A stretch of 64,000 nucleotides of DNA from Stercorarius parasiticus. Its lineage: Eukaryota; Chordata; Aves; Charadriiformes; Stercorariidae. The notes under the pieces were generated by a model. The model saw only the letters and a program-made list of their open reading frames with translations, ran no database searches and was not told where the DNA came from. A program made the translations under genes and the position numbers. Location: positions 156,684 through 220,683 of the forward strand of contig VWZL01000165.1 of the NCBI GenBank assembly GCA_013396915.1. Reading direction: 5' to 3'. Positions 53,740 through 64,000 of this stretch are shown piece after piece (position 1 is the stretch's first letter; each line of letters begins with the position of its first letter).

Positions 53740-54198
53740 ACACAGCACTCACCGCATTGTTTCTCGCCTTCCCCTATCTTCCCTTTAATCTTAACCCATA
53801 CAGTCTCAACGAGCTCCTCATCCTTCCCCAGGTGGAGCTCCATCTATTCTAGCTGGTCACTGATGTAGAGGGCAACACCTCCTCCACTCCTACCCTGCCT
53901 GTCCTTCCTAAAGAGTTTGTATCCGTCTATCCCTATATTCCAGTCATGGGAATCTTCGCACCAGCAGCATAGTGGCCCTTAATTCATCCTGTTTATTGCC
54001 CATGCTGTGTGCATTCGTGTAGAGGCACTTCGGCTGGGCTGGCTGTGTCACCCTCTTGCGTGAATCCCCCTTGATTCCCTTGGGATGTCGTAGTGCATCG
54101 TCTCCGGCTTGCCTTAGGGCAACAAGTTGAGACCCCTTACTAGGACTCCACCCCTCTGCCCCTGATGTGCTGCCCCACTCACTGCTGCCCCATTTCAA
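53740..54198 (-). mobile_element. CR1 LINE fragment: start of ORF2 endonuclease, internally deleted
   Basis: On the minus strand, the frame 54198-53944 contains KCLYTNAHSMGNKQDEL, the first conserved block of the CR1 ORF2 APE-type endonuclease, including its catalytic asparagine. After a frame change, the next segment (about 53965-53835) reads DSHDWN, then GYKLFRKDRQGRSGGGVALY and ISDQLE, stop, ME, which is the following endonuclease block. The roughly 20 residues normally between these blocks, including the catalytic ETW glutamate motif, are missing. Homology fades below about 53740. No reverse transcriptase or CR1 3' end follows, so this is not a simple 5'-truncated copy. Confidence 0.85.
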
Positions 54199-54257
54199 AA
54201 AAGCAACTACCGAATCTTTTGGAGTAGGCAGCTAAATGAGCAGTGAAAGTAGATCGT

Positions 54258-54475
54258 CACAAAATCATGGAATCGCCTAGGTTGGAAGGGACCTTTCAGA
54301 TCATCTAGTCCAACCATCAACCTAACACTGACAAAACCATCACTAAACCATGTTGCTAAGCACCACGTCTACCCATCCTTTAAATACCTCCAGGGATGGT
54401 GCGTCAACCACTTCCCTGGGCAGCCTGTTCCAATGCTTAATAACCCTTTCAGTGCAAAAATTTTTCCTAATATGA
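54258..54475 (-). mobile_element. CR1 LINE, 5'-truncated 3' end
   Basis: The plus strand reads CACAAAAT and CATGGAAT (54258-54273, degenerate octamers in reverse complement), then GGTTGGAAGGGACC, CATCTAGTCCAACCATCAA, CTCCAGGGATGG, CACTTCCCTGGGCAGCCTGT and TTTTTCCTAATAT. This is the reverse complement of a CR1 3' end covering the 3' UTR and the last part of ORF2. The ORF2 part is too decayed for a continuous frame. It lies 60 bases from the endonuclease fragment, in the same orientation but in the wrong order to belong to one insertion. Confidence 0.95.
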
Positions 54476-56042
54476 GTAACCTGGAGGCTGAAGTGTTTCT
54501 GTAACTTTTCCTTTGGATAGTTTTAGAGAAGGAAACATAATTTTCCTCCAGCATCATTCCCAAGGATGGGAAAAAAATGGATAAAATCCCCTAGATGGAA
54601 TTGTTTAGTGTGAACAGTTTACTCAACCAGGCACAATTATGTTTGGCAACATTTTGGAGAAACTCATTCTCTGCTTTTATTTTAATTGTACTTAAACTTA
54701 ACTTTTGAATCTAACATAAACCAAAAGGAGGAAGAAATGAAACTGAGATGAAATGCTTTTCAAAAATCTTGAAAAGAATTATTTTATTCCAAAGCAATGG
54801 GGTTGCTGGCCTTGAAGGAAAGAAAAAGTCTAAAACCAAGTAAAGTGCCTTACGGACCACGAGAAAGGACTGTGTGAACACTAATTTAGTGCCTCAGTAC
54901 AACGATCTTAAGTTTCTTATTGCTGAGAATTTTGTAGTGGTGTTGGTAGGCATTCTGATGCAGGTTTGACAGAGGACATGGAGGACATCCTGGCATCCTC
55001 ATGAGTGGGCTGAGGATAAGCTATAAGTTTAGGAAGAAACAGCAAATTTGTCAGCTTCTTTCTCTACTGCAGCCTGTACATGCTCCTGGGACCCCATCCG
55101 CTATCTTGTTCAGGATGTGGGGCACTCACTATCCTGTCTGCACTGTTTTCTGCATTTCTGCTTCTACAGGGAGGGTTTATCTCATCATTCAGGTCTTCTG
55201 GAAAAAAAAAAGGCGGGGGGGGACCAAGAAAGGGGAGGAGAAAGATCTTTCTACCTGCGGCAGGAATAAGAGAAGAGAGACTAAAACAGATGCTGTGATT
55301 CAGGCCCTGATCCTCACTTGGTGGGTGTTGACTTAACTATACTGAAATCAACCACATGCCAAACTTCATGGACTCACATCCCAATACCCAGTAACTGAAT
55401 CCTGAAGCCTGGAAAGGGCTGATCTGCAGCTGAGTTAGAGGTTGTCAAAGATTGAAATGATTTATTCATTATTTACTGCTTAAATAATAGCATAGCATTT
55501 CCACAAAACCATACATATTCAAAGCAGTGTCCAAACAGGAACTGTTTAATGAATTCTTACAATACCCCCTATGAAGCAGTTAAGTAAGTTAATGGGAGTT
55601 CACAGGCTCTCAGGATTGATTAAAGCAAACAAGCAAGGAAGTGTTTTGCTCGGGTTGATGATGTGAATGGATAGATGAATGAAGTGAGAGGGAAGGATTT
55701 GGCTTTTACAGCTCTCAAGTTTACAAGATAAAGACTTTAAGGAACTGGAACAACCATTATCAGTGTTCAAATTAAAGCTGTACTTTAAGAGGAACTCACA
55801 TTATATTTGCATTTACTGGTTTCTGGTGAAAGTATAATATTTATTTTTCATCAGAGTTAGTGCTATTATCTTTTAATGACATTCACATGGCCTTATTCCC
55901 AAAAAGAATATTTTGTTTATCACATGGGCAGCAGGCTGTGCGTGATGCTATTAACTATTCTTTCCTTTCTCTTCGGCAGCCTTCTGGCAAAATGGTATCA
56001 AAGTTACTGTCACTCAACAGTTGTGACGGGGATTTTTGTATA
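54476..56042. other. No gene seen
   Basis: AT-rich unique DNA. A short A/G-rich stretch at 55200-55245, with a run of G at 55207-55213, produces three overlapping plus-strand frames with no domain. Confidence 0.6.
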
Positions 56043-56267
56043 ATCATAGAATCTTCATGGTTGGAAAGGACCTTCGAGATCATCGAATCCAACCATGCAC
56101 ACACAAAAAAAACCCCTACAATCTCTGCCACTAGAGCATGCCCTGAAGTGCCAAATCTACACGTTTCTTAAATACCTCTAGGGATGGGGACTCAACCACC
56201 TCCCTGGGCGGGCTGTTCCAGTGCCTGACCACTCTTTCAGTAAAGTCATTCTTCCTAAGATCTAATG
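56043..56267 (-). mobile_element. CR1 LINE, 5'-truncated 3' end
   Basis: The plus strand starts with the reverse-complement octamer CATAGAAT at 56045-56052, then GGTTGGAAAGGACCTTCGAG, ATCCAACCATGC, CTCTAGGGATGG and ACCTCCCTGGGC, then a GTTCCAGTGCCTGACCAC block and TCTTCCTAA. This is the reverse complement of the CR1 3' UTR and ORF2 end. An A run interrupts it at about 56106. The 5'-truncated end runs directly into a 27-bp duplication. Confidence 0.93.
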
Positions 56268-56311
56268 TAATTTTGAATGAGCTAATCTAATTCCTAATTT
56301 TGAATGAGCTA
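56268..56311. repeat. 27-bp tandem duplication at the CR1 edge
   Basis: TAATTTTGAATGAGCTA occurs at 56268-56284 and exactly again at 56295-56311, a 27-base period, right at the truncated end of the CR1 copy. Confidence 0.9.
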
Positions 56312-57379
56312 CGACATGTTAATTGGTGTCCATCATTAAAATGAATTAAAAAGGAAAAGGAAAAATAGCAATACAAAAGAAAGGAAGAGAAATGATGATG
56401 ATGATATAAAATAAACATGAAATGAATGAAGGGTGATGACCCAAAGTAAAATAATAATTTCCCTTCTCACCCTAGATTATCTTCAGTTACAGTCTATTAA
56501 CTTAGTTTAAAGGCTTAAAAGTATATAAAGGATTCATAGGAAAGAGACAAATAACGGGGCTCTTGAAATGATCAAAATATTGGTAAAAGTTAGGTCAAAC
56601 CTAATTTTTGGCTGCAGTTACCTCCCACTCACCAGTCAAGAGTTATGTGACACTGTCTTCTTCTCCCCAGCTGGACTGAGTGTCGCAGTCAGAACTGTAA
56701 GAGCTGACTATTATTTATGGATGTAGGGGGGAAAAGGGAGTGGTTAAGATGCTTTTAAGAAGAAGCCTGCTGGGAAATATTGCATTACACTTTCCTAGAG
56801 AGCTCTTCAGCATCTGAAACCTTTGAAGGGAGAAAAGACAAAGGGGAGCCTGCAAGATCAGATTATTTAAAGAATAATCTTTCCTGCTTCCAAACCTGAC
56901 TCCACAGGTAGGTGATATGTTCAAGCAACTGCAAAATCTGGTTCCTGCTTTTCTCCCTTAGTTTCCTTTTCAAGGAGAAATGTTTTAGTGTAGAGGTTAC
57001 TTAGTAACTCAAAGAACCTCTACAAATAAAAATGATGGAAGGTTGTTTTCTTCTATTTGAAGAAATTGCCTGAAGCAAAGCATTTTTTATCTTGTTTGAA
57101 ACTTGTATGCACATTAAATTGCTGACACTCCATTACATTTTTTTTAATTCAATCCATACTATTTTCTATTTCTGTTTCTTTTTTCTTACCTGAATCACAC
57201 ATTTACAAAATTCCATTAGCAGACATTTTTTGATAGTCTTTATTTTCTGCTACCTTGGCAAAAAAAAAATATCTCTGAAGTTATTTTCACCTCTTGAAGC
57301 TTAAAACTGGTCATTAGCATTTGCTGGAGACCTATAGCACAGAAAATAAATTCCCTCAAAAATAAGAATGTGTTGATGC
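56312..57379. other. No gene seen; short (ATG)n run
   Basis: AT-rich DNA with a small trinucleotide repeat ATGATGATGATGAT near 56391-56404. No coding signal was seen. Confidence 0.6.
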
Positions 57380-58620
57380 ATTGTGCAAGTATTTAAATAG
57401 GATATTGGTAGATGCCTACCTAAGTTTTGTGAGGTGAGAGCTGAGGTGTAACAGGGTCTTTCCTGTGTCTGATTCTTTGTTGTGTTGGTTAATGAGATGT
57501 CAGAAGGCAAAACATGGTTGAAATGATACTGCTTAGAGGGTAACAAGTGAGACTTGCTTTGTACCCATGAAAACTGCTGCAAAAAGTGCAGGGTAACAGA
57601 TCAAATTTCTTTTCCTTCCCCGAGAGCTGAGTTATGTGCCTATGGAATATTGGGTCATGTTTTACACCTTCCCACACAAAAGAATGGGGGAATATGTTTA
57701 AACATTAGGAGTAGTTCCACTTAGAGGGAGGAGGGGTCGAATAAGGATCTGCATCCCATTCCAACAGTGTCACAGGACAGGAAATGGGTACACTGTGGAC
57801 AAACTTAGCCCCTCTACAGCACATATTCAACTCCGCAAAAGAGATTTTACATACAGCATGTCCTAATTACACTTTTCAATCAGGAACATATGATGGAAAA
57901 GGTATCAATGTCTTGATCTGATCTAGTCACCTGAGATATCTTGGAGGAGAATCCATCCCATCTCAAGTAAATTAGATTAATCTTATCTAAAAAACCCACC
58001 ATTTTCTCTCCACTGACTATGACAGAAGCCTAGGTTATTTAGCTCAGATGTAGACATCTAAATAGTAGATATATAGGACTTCATTCAATAACCTTCATTC
58101 AATCCAGTCATAAATTGATTCAGTGTAGGTGTCTAGTGCTATCTGAGATGCCCCAGGGTACCCGACGTGTCTGGCACACGGCTGCTAAAGGATGTAAGAG
58201 AGAGAGAGACAGAGATCCGGTGGGATAGTGCAGGGCATCTCAGTGGTTTATCCCTGGAAACCTATGTGGAAGCAACTGAACTGAGACCCAAGTTCACGTG
58301 ATTTCATGGTCTCTATGTTCTTCAGTAGTGTTCTGCAGTAACTGAAAACACACCACAGAGGAGACTCAACAGTCAAAGCAGCAGTAATTACCCTTCATAA
58401 CCCAAATGCACACCCTCTCTTTAGAGTGAGATTCACTTGCCTACGCCTAAATACTGATTGTCTTTTTAGGCACCAGAAGATATCTGCTCAGCCTCGGTCA
58501 GAAGAGATCAAGTGTCTAAATCCTGAATTGTATCCCCCAGGTCCGTGTAGGCATTTTGGATGCCCTTGAGACTTTGAAATGACACTGGATGCCTATATGA
58601 GACAACTAAATCTTCCCTAG
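57380..58620. repeat. Unclassified repeat-like tract
   Basis: Related short motifs recur: GACATCTAAAT (about 58053-58063), TAGGTGTCTAG (58125-58135), TACGCCTAAAT (58442-58452), TAGGCACC (about 58467-58474), AGTGTCTAAAT (58511-58521), and ATGCCTA near 57413 and 58591. An 11-bp perfect inverted repeat, CTGAGATGCCC at 58143-58153 and GGGCATCTCAG at 58233-58243, encloses a short (GA)n run. This patterning is typical of an old interspersed repeat, but I cannot name the family. Boundaries are approximate. Confidence 0.35.
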
Positions 58621-58737
58621 TTACTACAGAGCTCTGAACTCCATTAGCTGTGCAAAATGAAAGAAAAAACATCCTGGAATCCATGATAATATAACACCTG
58701 CAATATGGACATAATGAAGAATTTTGTGCGTAAAATT

Positions 58738-59315
58738 CATAGAATCATAGAATGTGTTGGGTTGGAAGGGACCTTGAAAGGTCATCTAGTCCAACCCCCT
58801 TGCAGTAAGCAGGGACATCTTCAACTAGATCAGGCTGCTCAGAGCCTCATCAAACCTGGCCTTGAATGTCTCCAGGGATGGGGCCTCCACCCCCTCTCTG
58901 GGCAATCTGTTCCAGTGTCTCACCACCCTCATTGTAAAGAACTTCATCTTAATGTCTAATCTAAACCTACCCTGCTCTAGTTTAAAACCATTGCCCCTCG
59001 TCCTATCGCTACATGCCCTTGCAAACAGTCCCTCCCCAGCTTTCTTATAGGCCCTCTTCAGGTACTGCAAGGCCACTATATGGTCTCCCTGGAGCCTTCT
59101 CTTCTCCAGGCTGAACAACCCCAACTCTCTCAGCCTGTCTTTGTAGGAGAGGTGCTCCAGCCCTCAGATCATCTTCGTGGTCCTCCTCTGGAGCTGCTCC
59201 AACAGGTCCATGTCCTTCTTGTGCTGAGGGCTCCAGAGCTGGACGCAGTACTCCAGGTGGGGTCTCAGAGGAGCAGAATAGAGGGGGAGAATCACCTCTC
59301 TGGATCTGCTGGCCA
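58738..59315 (-). mobile_element. CR1 LINE, youngest copy, ORF2 C-terminus nearly intact
   Basis: On the minus strand, one frame runs from about 59314 to the natural stop at 58825 and encodes the last roughly 163 residues of ORF2: [28 protein letters not shown], then an in-frame TGA (plus 59164-59166), GLEHLSYKDRLRELGLFSLE, SDRTRGNGFKLEQGRF, HWNRLPREGVEAPSLE and LSSLI. The single stop sits where the family usually has arginine, so it fits CGA to TGA decay at a CpG. The 3' UTR ends in two perfect octamers (CATAGAAT on the plus strand, 58738-58753). ATTCAT flanks both ends (58735-58740 and 59315-59320), a possible short target duplication. The copy is 5'-truncated, lacks the endonuclease and most of the reverse transcriptase, and is dead. 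Confidence 0.97.
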
Positions 59316-60269
59316 TTCATTTGGTTGACATGAAAAAACTCACGAAAATTTCTCTGACAAAATATTGAGATCATTAAATATATTCTCAACTGAATAAAGG
59401 GGAAAAAAAACCCACAACTGTAAGACACTAATTTATGACTGTCAAAAAGTAGACTTCAAAGGCAGAGAGAAACAGAAGATCTGTCTAACACTGATCTGCT
59501 ATAAGAAGGTTTTCTTCTTAATTGCTTTCTTTTTCTTTTTTTTTTCCTAATCCTCTATTGCTTTTACAGAAGTATCCTTTTCCATATTTTACTTTTATTC
59601 TACTAAAATCAATCATTACAATGCCTAGTTTAAGGAATAGAAATTAAGCGGGATGCAGACCACTCAGGTGCAGCCACTATTTGCAAAAGATCAGGAGCAA
59701 CACATATGGTTATAACATAAGTATATGAGCGGTTTCCTATTATAATTTAATGGACCTGACAAGTGCACTGTACTGTACAGGGTGGTGGCAATTTATTTAC
59801 ATACAATATCTCGAAATGCAGGGACTCAGACTGTATCGCAAACACATATATCCTTTTTTGTTGAAGTAAAAAAAATAAGGCCAGGTGACATATTTGAAGC
59901 TTTCAAGTATTTTAATACTATCAGAATTCTTGAGCAAACGTCATTGAAGTTAAGGTGATTTGAAGATTGCCTTGCGCTGTTTTCTACTCAATAGTTCAAC
60001 GAAAGGTTTGTTGCCTGAATTAAAAAGAGCTCTGTGCCACTGATAATCTTAAGGGCACAACTGTAGAACTGGGCAGAGTATGTTACTTAAACGTTTCATT
60101 TCTGTTTCATTCAAATCAAAGCAAAGAAAACCCTCCTTGCAGGCACACAAGTATGCATGACACTTTCACATTCTTTGAGACTCATGTCCAGTGAACGGTA
60201 CTTAGTCTGAATCAGAAAAAAGACTTTTCTCTGCCTGTTTGGGAGCAGAGTTTCTCATCCCCAATTACT
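59316..60269. other. No gene seen
   Basis: AT-rich unique sequence with a T-rich run near 59530-59550. Confidence 0.6.
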
Positions 60270-60350
60270 CCAAATCAGGCAAAGCAGGAATTTGAACTTC
60301 AGCCTCCCATGTTCCAGGTAGTACCCAAACTCAATCTGTAACACATGGCA
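60270..60350 (-). repeat. MIR-like SINE fossil
   Basis: The plus strand reads CAGGCAAAGCAGGAATTTGA, then ACTTCAGCCTCCCATGTTCC and AGGTAGTACCCAAACTC. This follows the reverse complement of a MIR/CORE-SINE: the GCAGGATTTGAACC block, a TCTCCCA-like block and the AGTGCCCTAACC-like end. It is diverged and was assigned by eye. Confidence 0.45.
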
Positions 60351-60502
60351 ATGTTTCTGACAAAAGTTTCCTCATCTCCCAGTCCACATCTCATTAAAAT
60401 CACCATTCTTCTGTCAGCCTCTTCTAGGCTTCAGCAGAGGGACAGGCTTTCATGACATTTCATTTAGTTGTAATGCTAATAAATGAGGTATGAAAAATAG
60501 AA

Positions 60503-60784
60503 ATGTTGCTCTTACTGGTCACTGCATTGTGCTTTTTTTCAACAGTAGCTCAAAAGCTGCCACCTTCGTCTTTGGGCAGCAGCCACTGCACAATAGAGGG
60601 GGCACTAACACCAGTGTATACCTGCACAGAGCTTCACCAAGCTGGTTTTCAGCTTCGGAGAAACGCTCTTCAGGATTTCATAAATACAGCGATTCCTCGT
60701 GCCCCATCATGTGATAACTGTAACAGAAAACCAACAATAAAAAATGCCAAGGAGATGCATGGAAACTTGCCTGCCTTGTTATAG
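60503..60784 (+). other. Small ORF with signal-peptide-like start (unsupported)
   Basis: An ATG frame of 93 codons starts MLLLLVTALCFFSTVAQ, a hydrophobic run followed by an Ala-x-Ala-like end that resembles a secretory signal peptide. Four cysteines lie in the remainder, including CDNC. The start context has G at -3 and T at +4. The hydrophobic part overlaps a good splice-acceptor-like sequence (TTTTTTTCAACAG ending at about 60546), so its hydrophobicity may simply reflect a T-rich tract. No family was recognised and no promoter is visible. It could equally be chance. Confidence 0.15.
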
Positions 60785-62130
60785 TGATGCCATGTTTTTC
60801 TGGAGCATGTCTCATGCTCCTGTAGGGTTTAGTAATAATACCAATGTTTCAGCCTGTAGCATTAAAATGCCAACAGTGCTGGAGACAGAGAGAAAAAAGA
60901 GGGTATGCCACAGCTTTGTCTAACTTTGTGTAGAGATCATTTGGCTGAGATATGTTAGAACAATAATATATCTGAAAACACCCAAATTTCAGTATATTGC
61001 TGTGGGCCACTCTAGCACACTGTGATTTATAGCTTTAATGCATCTAAAACTCTTTTCCAGTGTGAATAATGCAAATCTTACAGCACGGAGAATTTGCAAG
61101 TGAAACTGTTTATAAGGAAAAAAGAACAGATCTAATTTTAGTTATCCAAGATAAGATAAAAATAAATATGACCTCACTGAAGCATAAAGACAAAGAGTAG
61201 CAATTTCTGTCTATGGTGAATGTTTGTGGTCTATTCACCAAACAATACACGACCCAGTCACCATTAGAGGGAAACAAATCACCATTCTGTCCTAGTGGCA
61301 TAAATAGTCAGATCAGTATTGTTGTTTTTAACACTGTAACACCCTTTTAGAAACTGAGATTATGAAATGTTTTTGTTCATAATGAATATTCTGAGGCTGA
61401 ACAGTTTTTTCAGCTACACCCTCAGAATAATTTTAAGAAAACAGGAGAAAATATAGTCTTATCCTAAAGTCCCCCCTGCTAGATCTGTATGATACACTCT
61501 TTTCAGACACATCGCAGAATGAAAAACTTCTATTTTGCAGACCACTGTCATTTCAAATAAGTATTGTCTTACTTTGGGATACATGAAATGAAAAGGTCAC
61601 TTTTTAGGGACAGAAACTTATTTCATCAGTCAAAGGCTAAGTATAGATTTTAGAAAGAAATACCTCTCTTCAGTCTCTTCTTTTTCTGATGAAGACTTTG
61701 CCTTTTGTAATGCTAATAACCTGTAAGTCTGGGTAGTTTAGAAACTTGCTGATTTATAATGGGTTATAAATGACTCAATTTCCTTTAAAATGTATGACAC
61801 ATTCAGAGGTAAACAACCGTCCTGGAAAACCCACAAGAGAAATATAAAAGTTGCTTGTATTTCCAGCCTCAAAGACGACAACTTTATGGAGGCAATGACT
61901 TTATGTGGCCAATGCTTTGCCAAGTCAAGATCTCCCAGCAGAATCACACCAATATATTAGCATTTGATCTACAACTTTATTTAGTATTTACTTTGTATTA
62001 TTTGATTAATAATCTAGCAGAAGTAAATTAGCTTCCAGAAGTATATTGCTAGCCTTTTACTGAGACCGAGATCTTCTGAGAGGTAAAATGTTTTTCTCTG
62101 AAAGGAAAAAAAGATTAAATAACCTTATTG

Positions 62131-62150
62131 TTTACCTCCCTGGAGGTAAA
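62131..62150. repeat. Perfect inverted repeat, 9-bp arms
   Basis: TTTACCTCC and GGAGGTAAA are separated by CT, giving a compact cruciform-capable sequence. Confidence 0.8.
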
Positions 62151-62376
62151 TAATGATTTTCACAGCATTCAGTAGAGAGGGAGTGATGGTTGGCACTTAG
62201 AGAAGAAACAGGAGCAATTTTTGTCTGAGTAAGGACTATAAAGTCATTTAAACATTAAAGGTAATTATCATGGTACTTCCCTTGCTGAGTGAAAACCATC
62301 ACTGTATTTAATACCCAGGAAAGGAATGCATCCCAAATGTTATTTGTAATAAATTGTTAGTTATTGGTAGCCTTCA

Positions 62377-62408
62377 GAAAACAAACAAAACAAAACAAAA
62401 CAAAAAAA
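62377..62408. repeat. (AAAAC)n microsatellite
   Basis: Five-base repeat units AAAAC/CAAAA following CAAA units, then an A run. Confidence 0.9.
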
Positions 62409-63468
62409 CCCAACAAAAAATAAAACCCAGAAGGAATGAACTTGCTGTGCTCACTTACAGTAAGTTGTGTTTCCCTGACCAGAAATGGTGTCCATTAAAA
62501 CAACAGCATAAAAATGTTCTTTAACCATTGGCTTGTAACCAAAACATGGCATCATTCCTGTAGCAGACTGTGTCCTTTTCTTAAGAAGCAGTTTTAAAAG
62601 CACTATCACTTCTAAGATCATAAAAACTGAAATAAGACAAAGGCTGTGTGACTTTATGTGATATGCTCTGTAGTATTCTTGAATTCTGTCACAGTTAAAA
62701 ACATTCATCAGGAGAGAAACGAGTAGAAAAATATATCTGACTAATGGCACAGAGAAAATCACAGGCAAAATAAGGATTCATTGCTTTGGGTGCCTAAAAA
62801 TCAACTGAGGGATGTTTTGCAGCTTTCTTCATCAGATTCCCATCTCCTGATTACTAACTGAATGTGAACCTTCATAATCTGGATTTATTTAACTGACCCT
62901 AAGTTTCACCTCTAGATGTCTTAAGGTAAGAGCACACATCACAGAAATGGGTGTAGCAGGTGGGAGCAAGAGTCGGCCTGGATCTGAGTTCTGCTTGGAG
63001 GGCTGCAAAGGAGACACCTCACAGGTTGCAGGAACGGGACAAGAAGGTTTGATCCTTCTCCCAGGTATTCTTTCAGACTCCATCTATTTTCAGCTCAGGG
63101 AATTTCCTGAACAAAAAATGGGTTTTATCTTTTTTGTAACTTTGATGGATTGTCTTCCATCTTTGCTTTTGAGTATCTGTCCTGTCTTCCCTTGATCCCA
63201 GGTAAAATTTTAACATTCATAAGGTCTTTTTTCAGTGATTTCCCAAGGTCTGCTACCCGCTGCATGAAGAAAAATCAACTTAAGGACATCTAACTGTTTA
63301 AGGTCACTTGATCCTTCTTGCACAACAGAAATACACAAAGTATTTTTTCCACAGAAGTAAGCACGGCCCTAAATGATTTCTTTTGTAGTGGTCATAGGTG
63401 AAACTAGCATGTACTTCCTAGAAGTCTTGTATTTCTATTCTCTGTAAATTCTCTTTTAACCTCATTAA

Positions 63469-63484
63469 ATATATATATATATAT
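63469..63484. repeat. (AT)n microsatellite
   Basis: Eight AT units, followed by TG-rich and then a second short TA-rich run near 63510-63519. Confidence 0.9.
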
Positions 63485-64000
63485 GTGCACTTGTATGTGT
63501 GTGTATCTAGATATATATCTGCATTAAAACTAAAAGGAGTTGCAGAAAACCAGCAGTTACAGTATGTGTATGGTTTACAAAGTGTACTTATAATACATCC
63601 ATCATTACAACATCGTAATTCATAGTGCAAAATGAAATTTGGCAGTTTACCACGTTAGTAAAAATATGTGCAGTTCAAAAATGCTCTTTATTGTCCTCCA
63701 TCACCAAAAATTCTGAGACACCATTTGAAAAGAAGTGTGTATAGCAGTACAATTTTTATTATAAACCTTTTTTTTCCAAATTTCATTATTCTGTGTTTCT
63801 CCTGTTCAAGCTGAGAAAGGATAAAATGACATAAGGAAAGCAGCCCAGTGCATGTTGAAGTGCTCCTGATGCTTTTGTTTACTGGTGTAAAAACATGAAG
63901 TTGTGAATGTGAGATTAAAAAACCTCATCCATTCATCCATTTCACTTTTCAAAATGGTGACTTTTCCATCCGTTTTTGTCCCTGCTTGCCTGGTGTCAAT

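Larger units (their letters stand above)
60785..64000. other. No gene seen; simple repeats and palindrome
   Basis: AT-rich. It holds a 20-bp inverted repeat at 62131-62150, (AAAAC)n at 62377-62408 and (AT)n at 63469-63484. Short frames such as 62451-62768 on the minus strand have no recognised domain. Confidence 0.6.

Noticed and set aside
53640..53740. Extension of the CR1 endonuclease fragment further along the minus strand
   Set aside because: Below about 53740 the translated frames no longer follow the CR1 order, so the fragment is ended there.
59045..59428. 127-codon minus-strand frame and matching plus-strand frame 59080-59328
   Set aside because: Both are shadow frames of the CR1 ORF2 C-terminus, which reads correctly in another minus-strand frame.

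Overview
The window looks like avian nuclear DNA, either intergenic or deep inside a large intron. The main evidence is a set of CR1 LINE copies with the 3' octamer repeats and the ORF2 C-terminal reading frame typical of bird genomes. Composition is AT-rich with scattered short microsatellites, and I saw no mammalian-type L1, Alu or B elements. A crocodilian or turtle source is less likely but is not excluded by reading alone. No complete protein-coding gene, tRNA, rRNA, CRISPR array or operon can be supported. Open frames are short, many of the longest lack an ATG start, and the longest is about what chance allows in 64 kb.

Layout. Positions 1-90 might be the end of an exon (weak). Positions 716-1354 hold a possible CR1 tail, two back-to-back perfect stem-loops and a clear plus-strand CR1, followed by a small CpG-rich patch at 1500-1700. 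From about 1.7 to 25 kb the DNA is mostly unique, with MIR-like SINE fossils (about 4.2 and 7.6 kb), a tiny CR1 reverse-transcriptase relic (5.4 kb) and a few short duplications. An old, frameshifted CR1 lies at 26.1-26.3 kb. From 26.3 to 43.5 kb there is unique sequence with an AT-rich block, a MIR-like fossil and a twin octamer motif near 42.65 kb. The right third (43.5-59.3 kb) holds five CR1 segments, all on the minus strand. Four of them fall within 5.6 kb. One is an unusual 5'-region fragment carrying part of the endonuclease domain, and another is the youngest copy, with an ORF2 C-terminus broken by a single stop codon. An unclassified repeat-like tract (57.4-58.6 kb) precedes the youngest CR1. 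The last 5 kb has a MIR-like fossil, a small ORF with a signal-peptide-like start, and simple repeats.

There is no gene system to describe. The biology visible here is the fossil record of CR1 retrotransposition, a few recent tandem duplications, and several AT-rich tracts that could be conserved regulatory DNA. That last point can only be settled by cross-species alignment. I found no convincing new molecular system. The most useful items to follow up are the CR1 endonuclease fragment, the unclassified repeat, the CpG-rich patches and the twin octamer.
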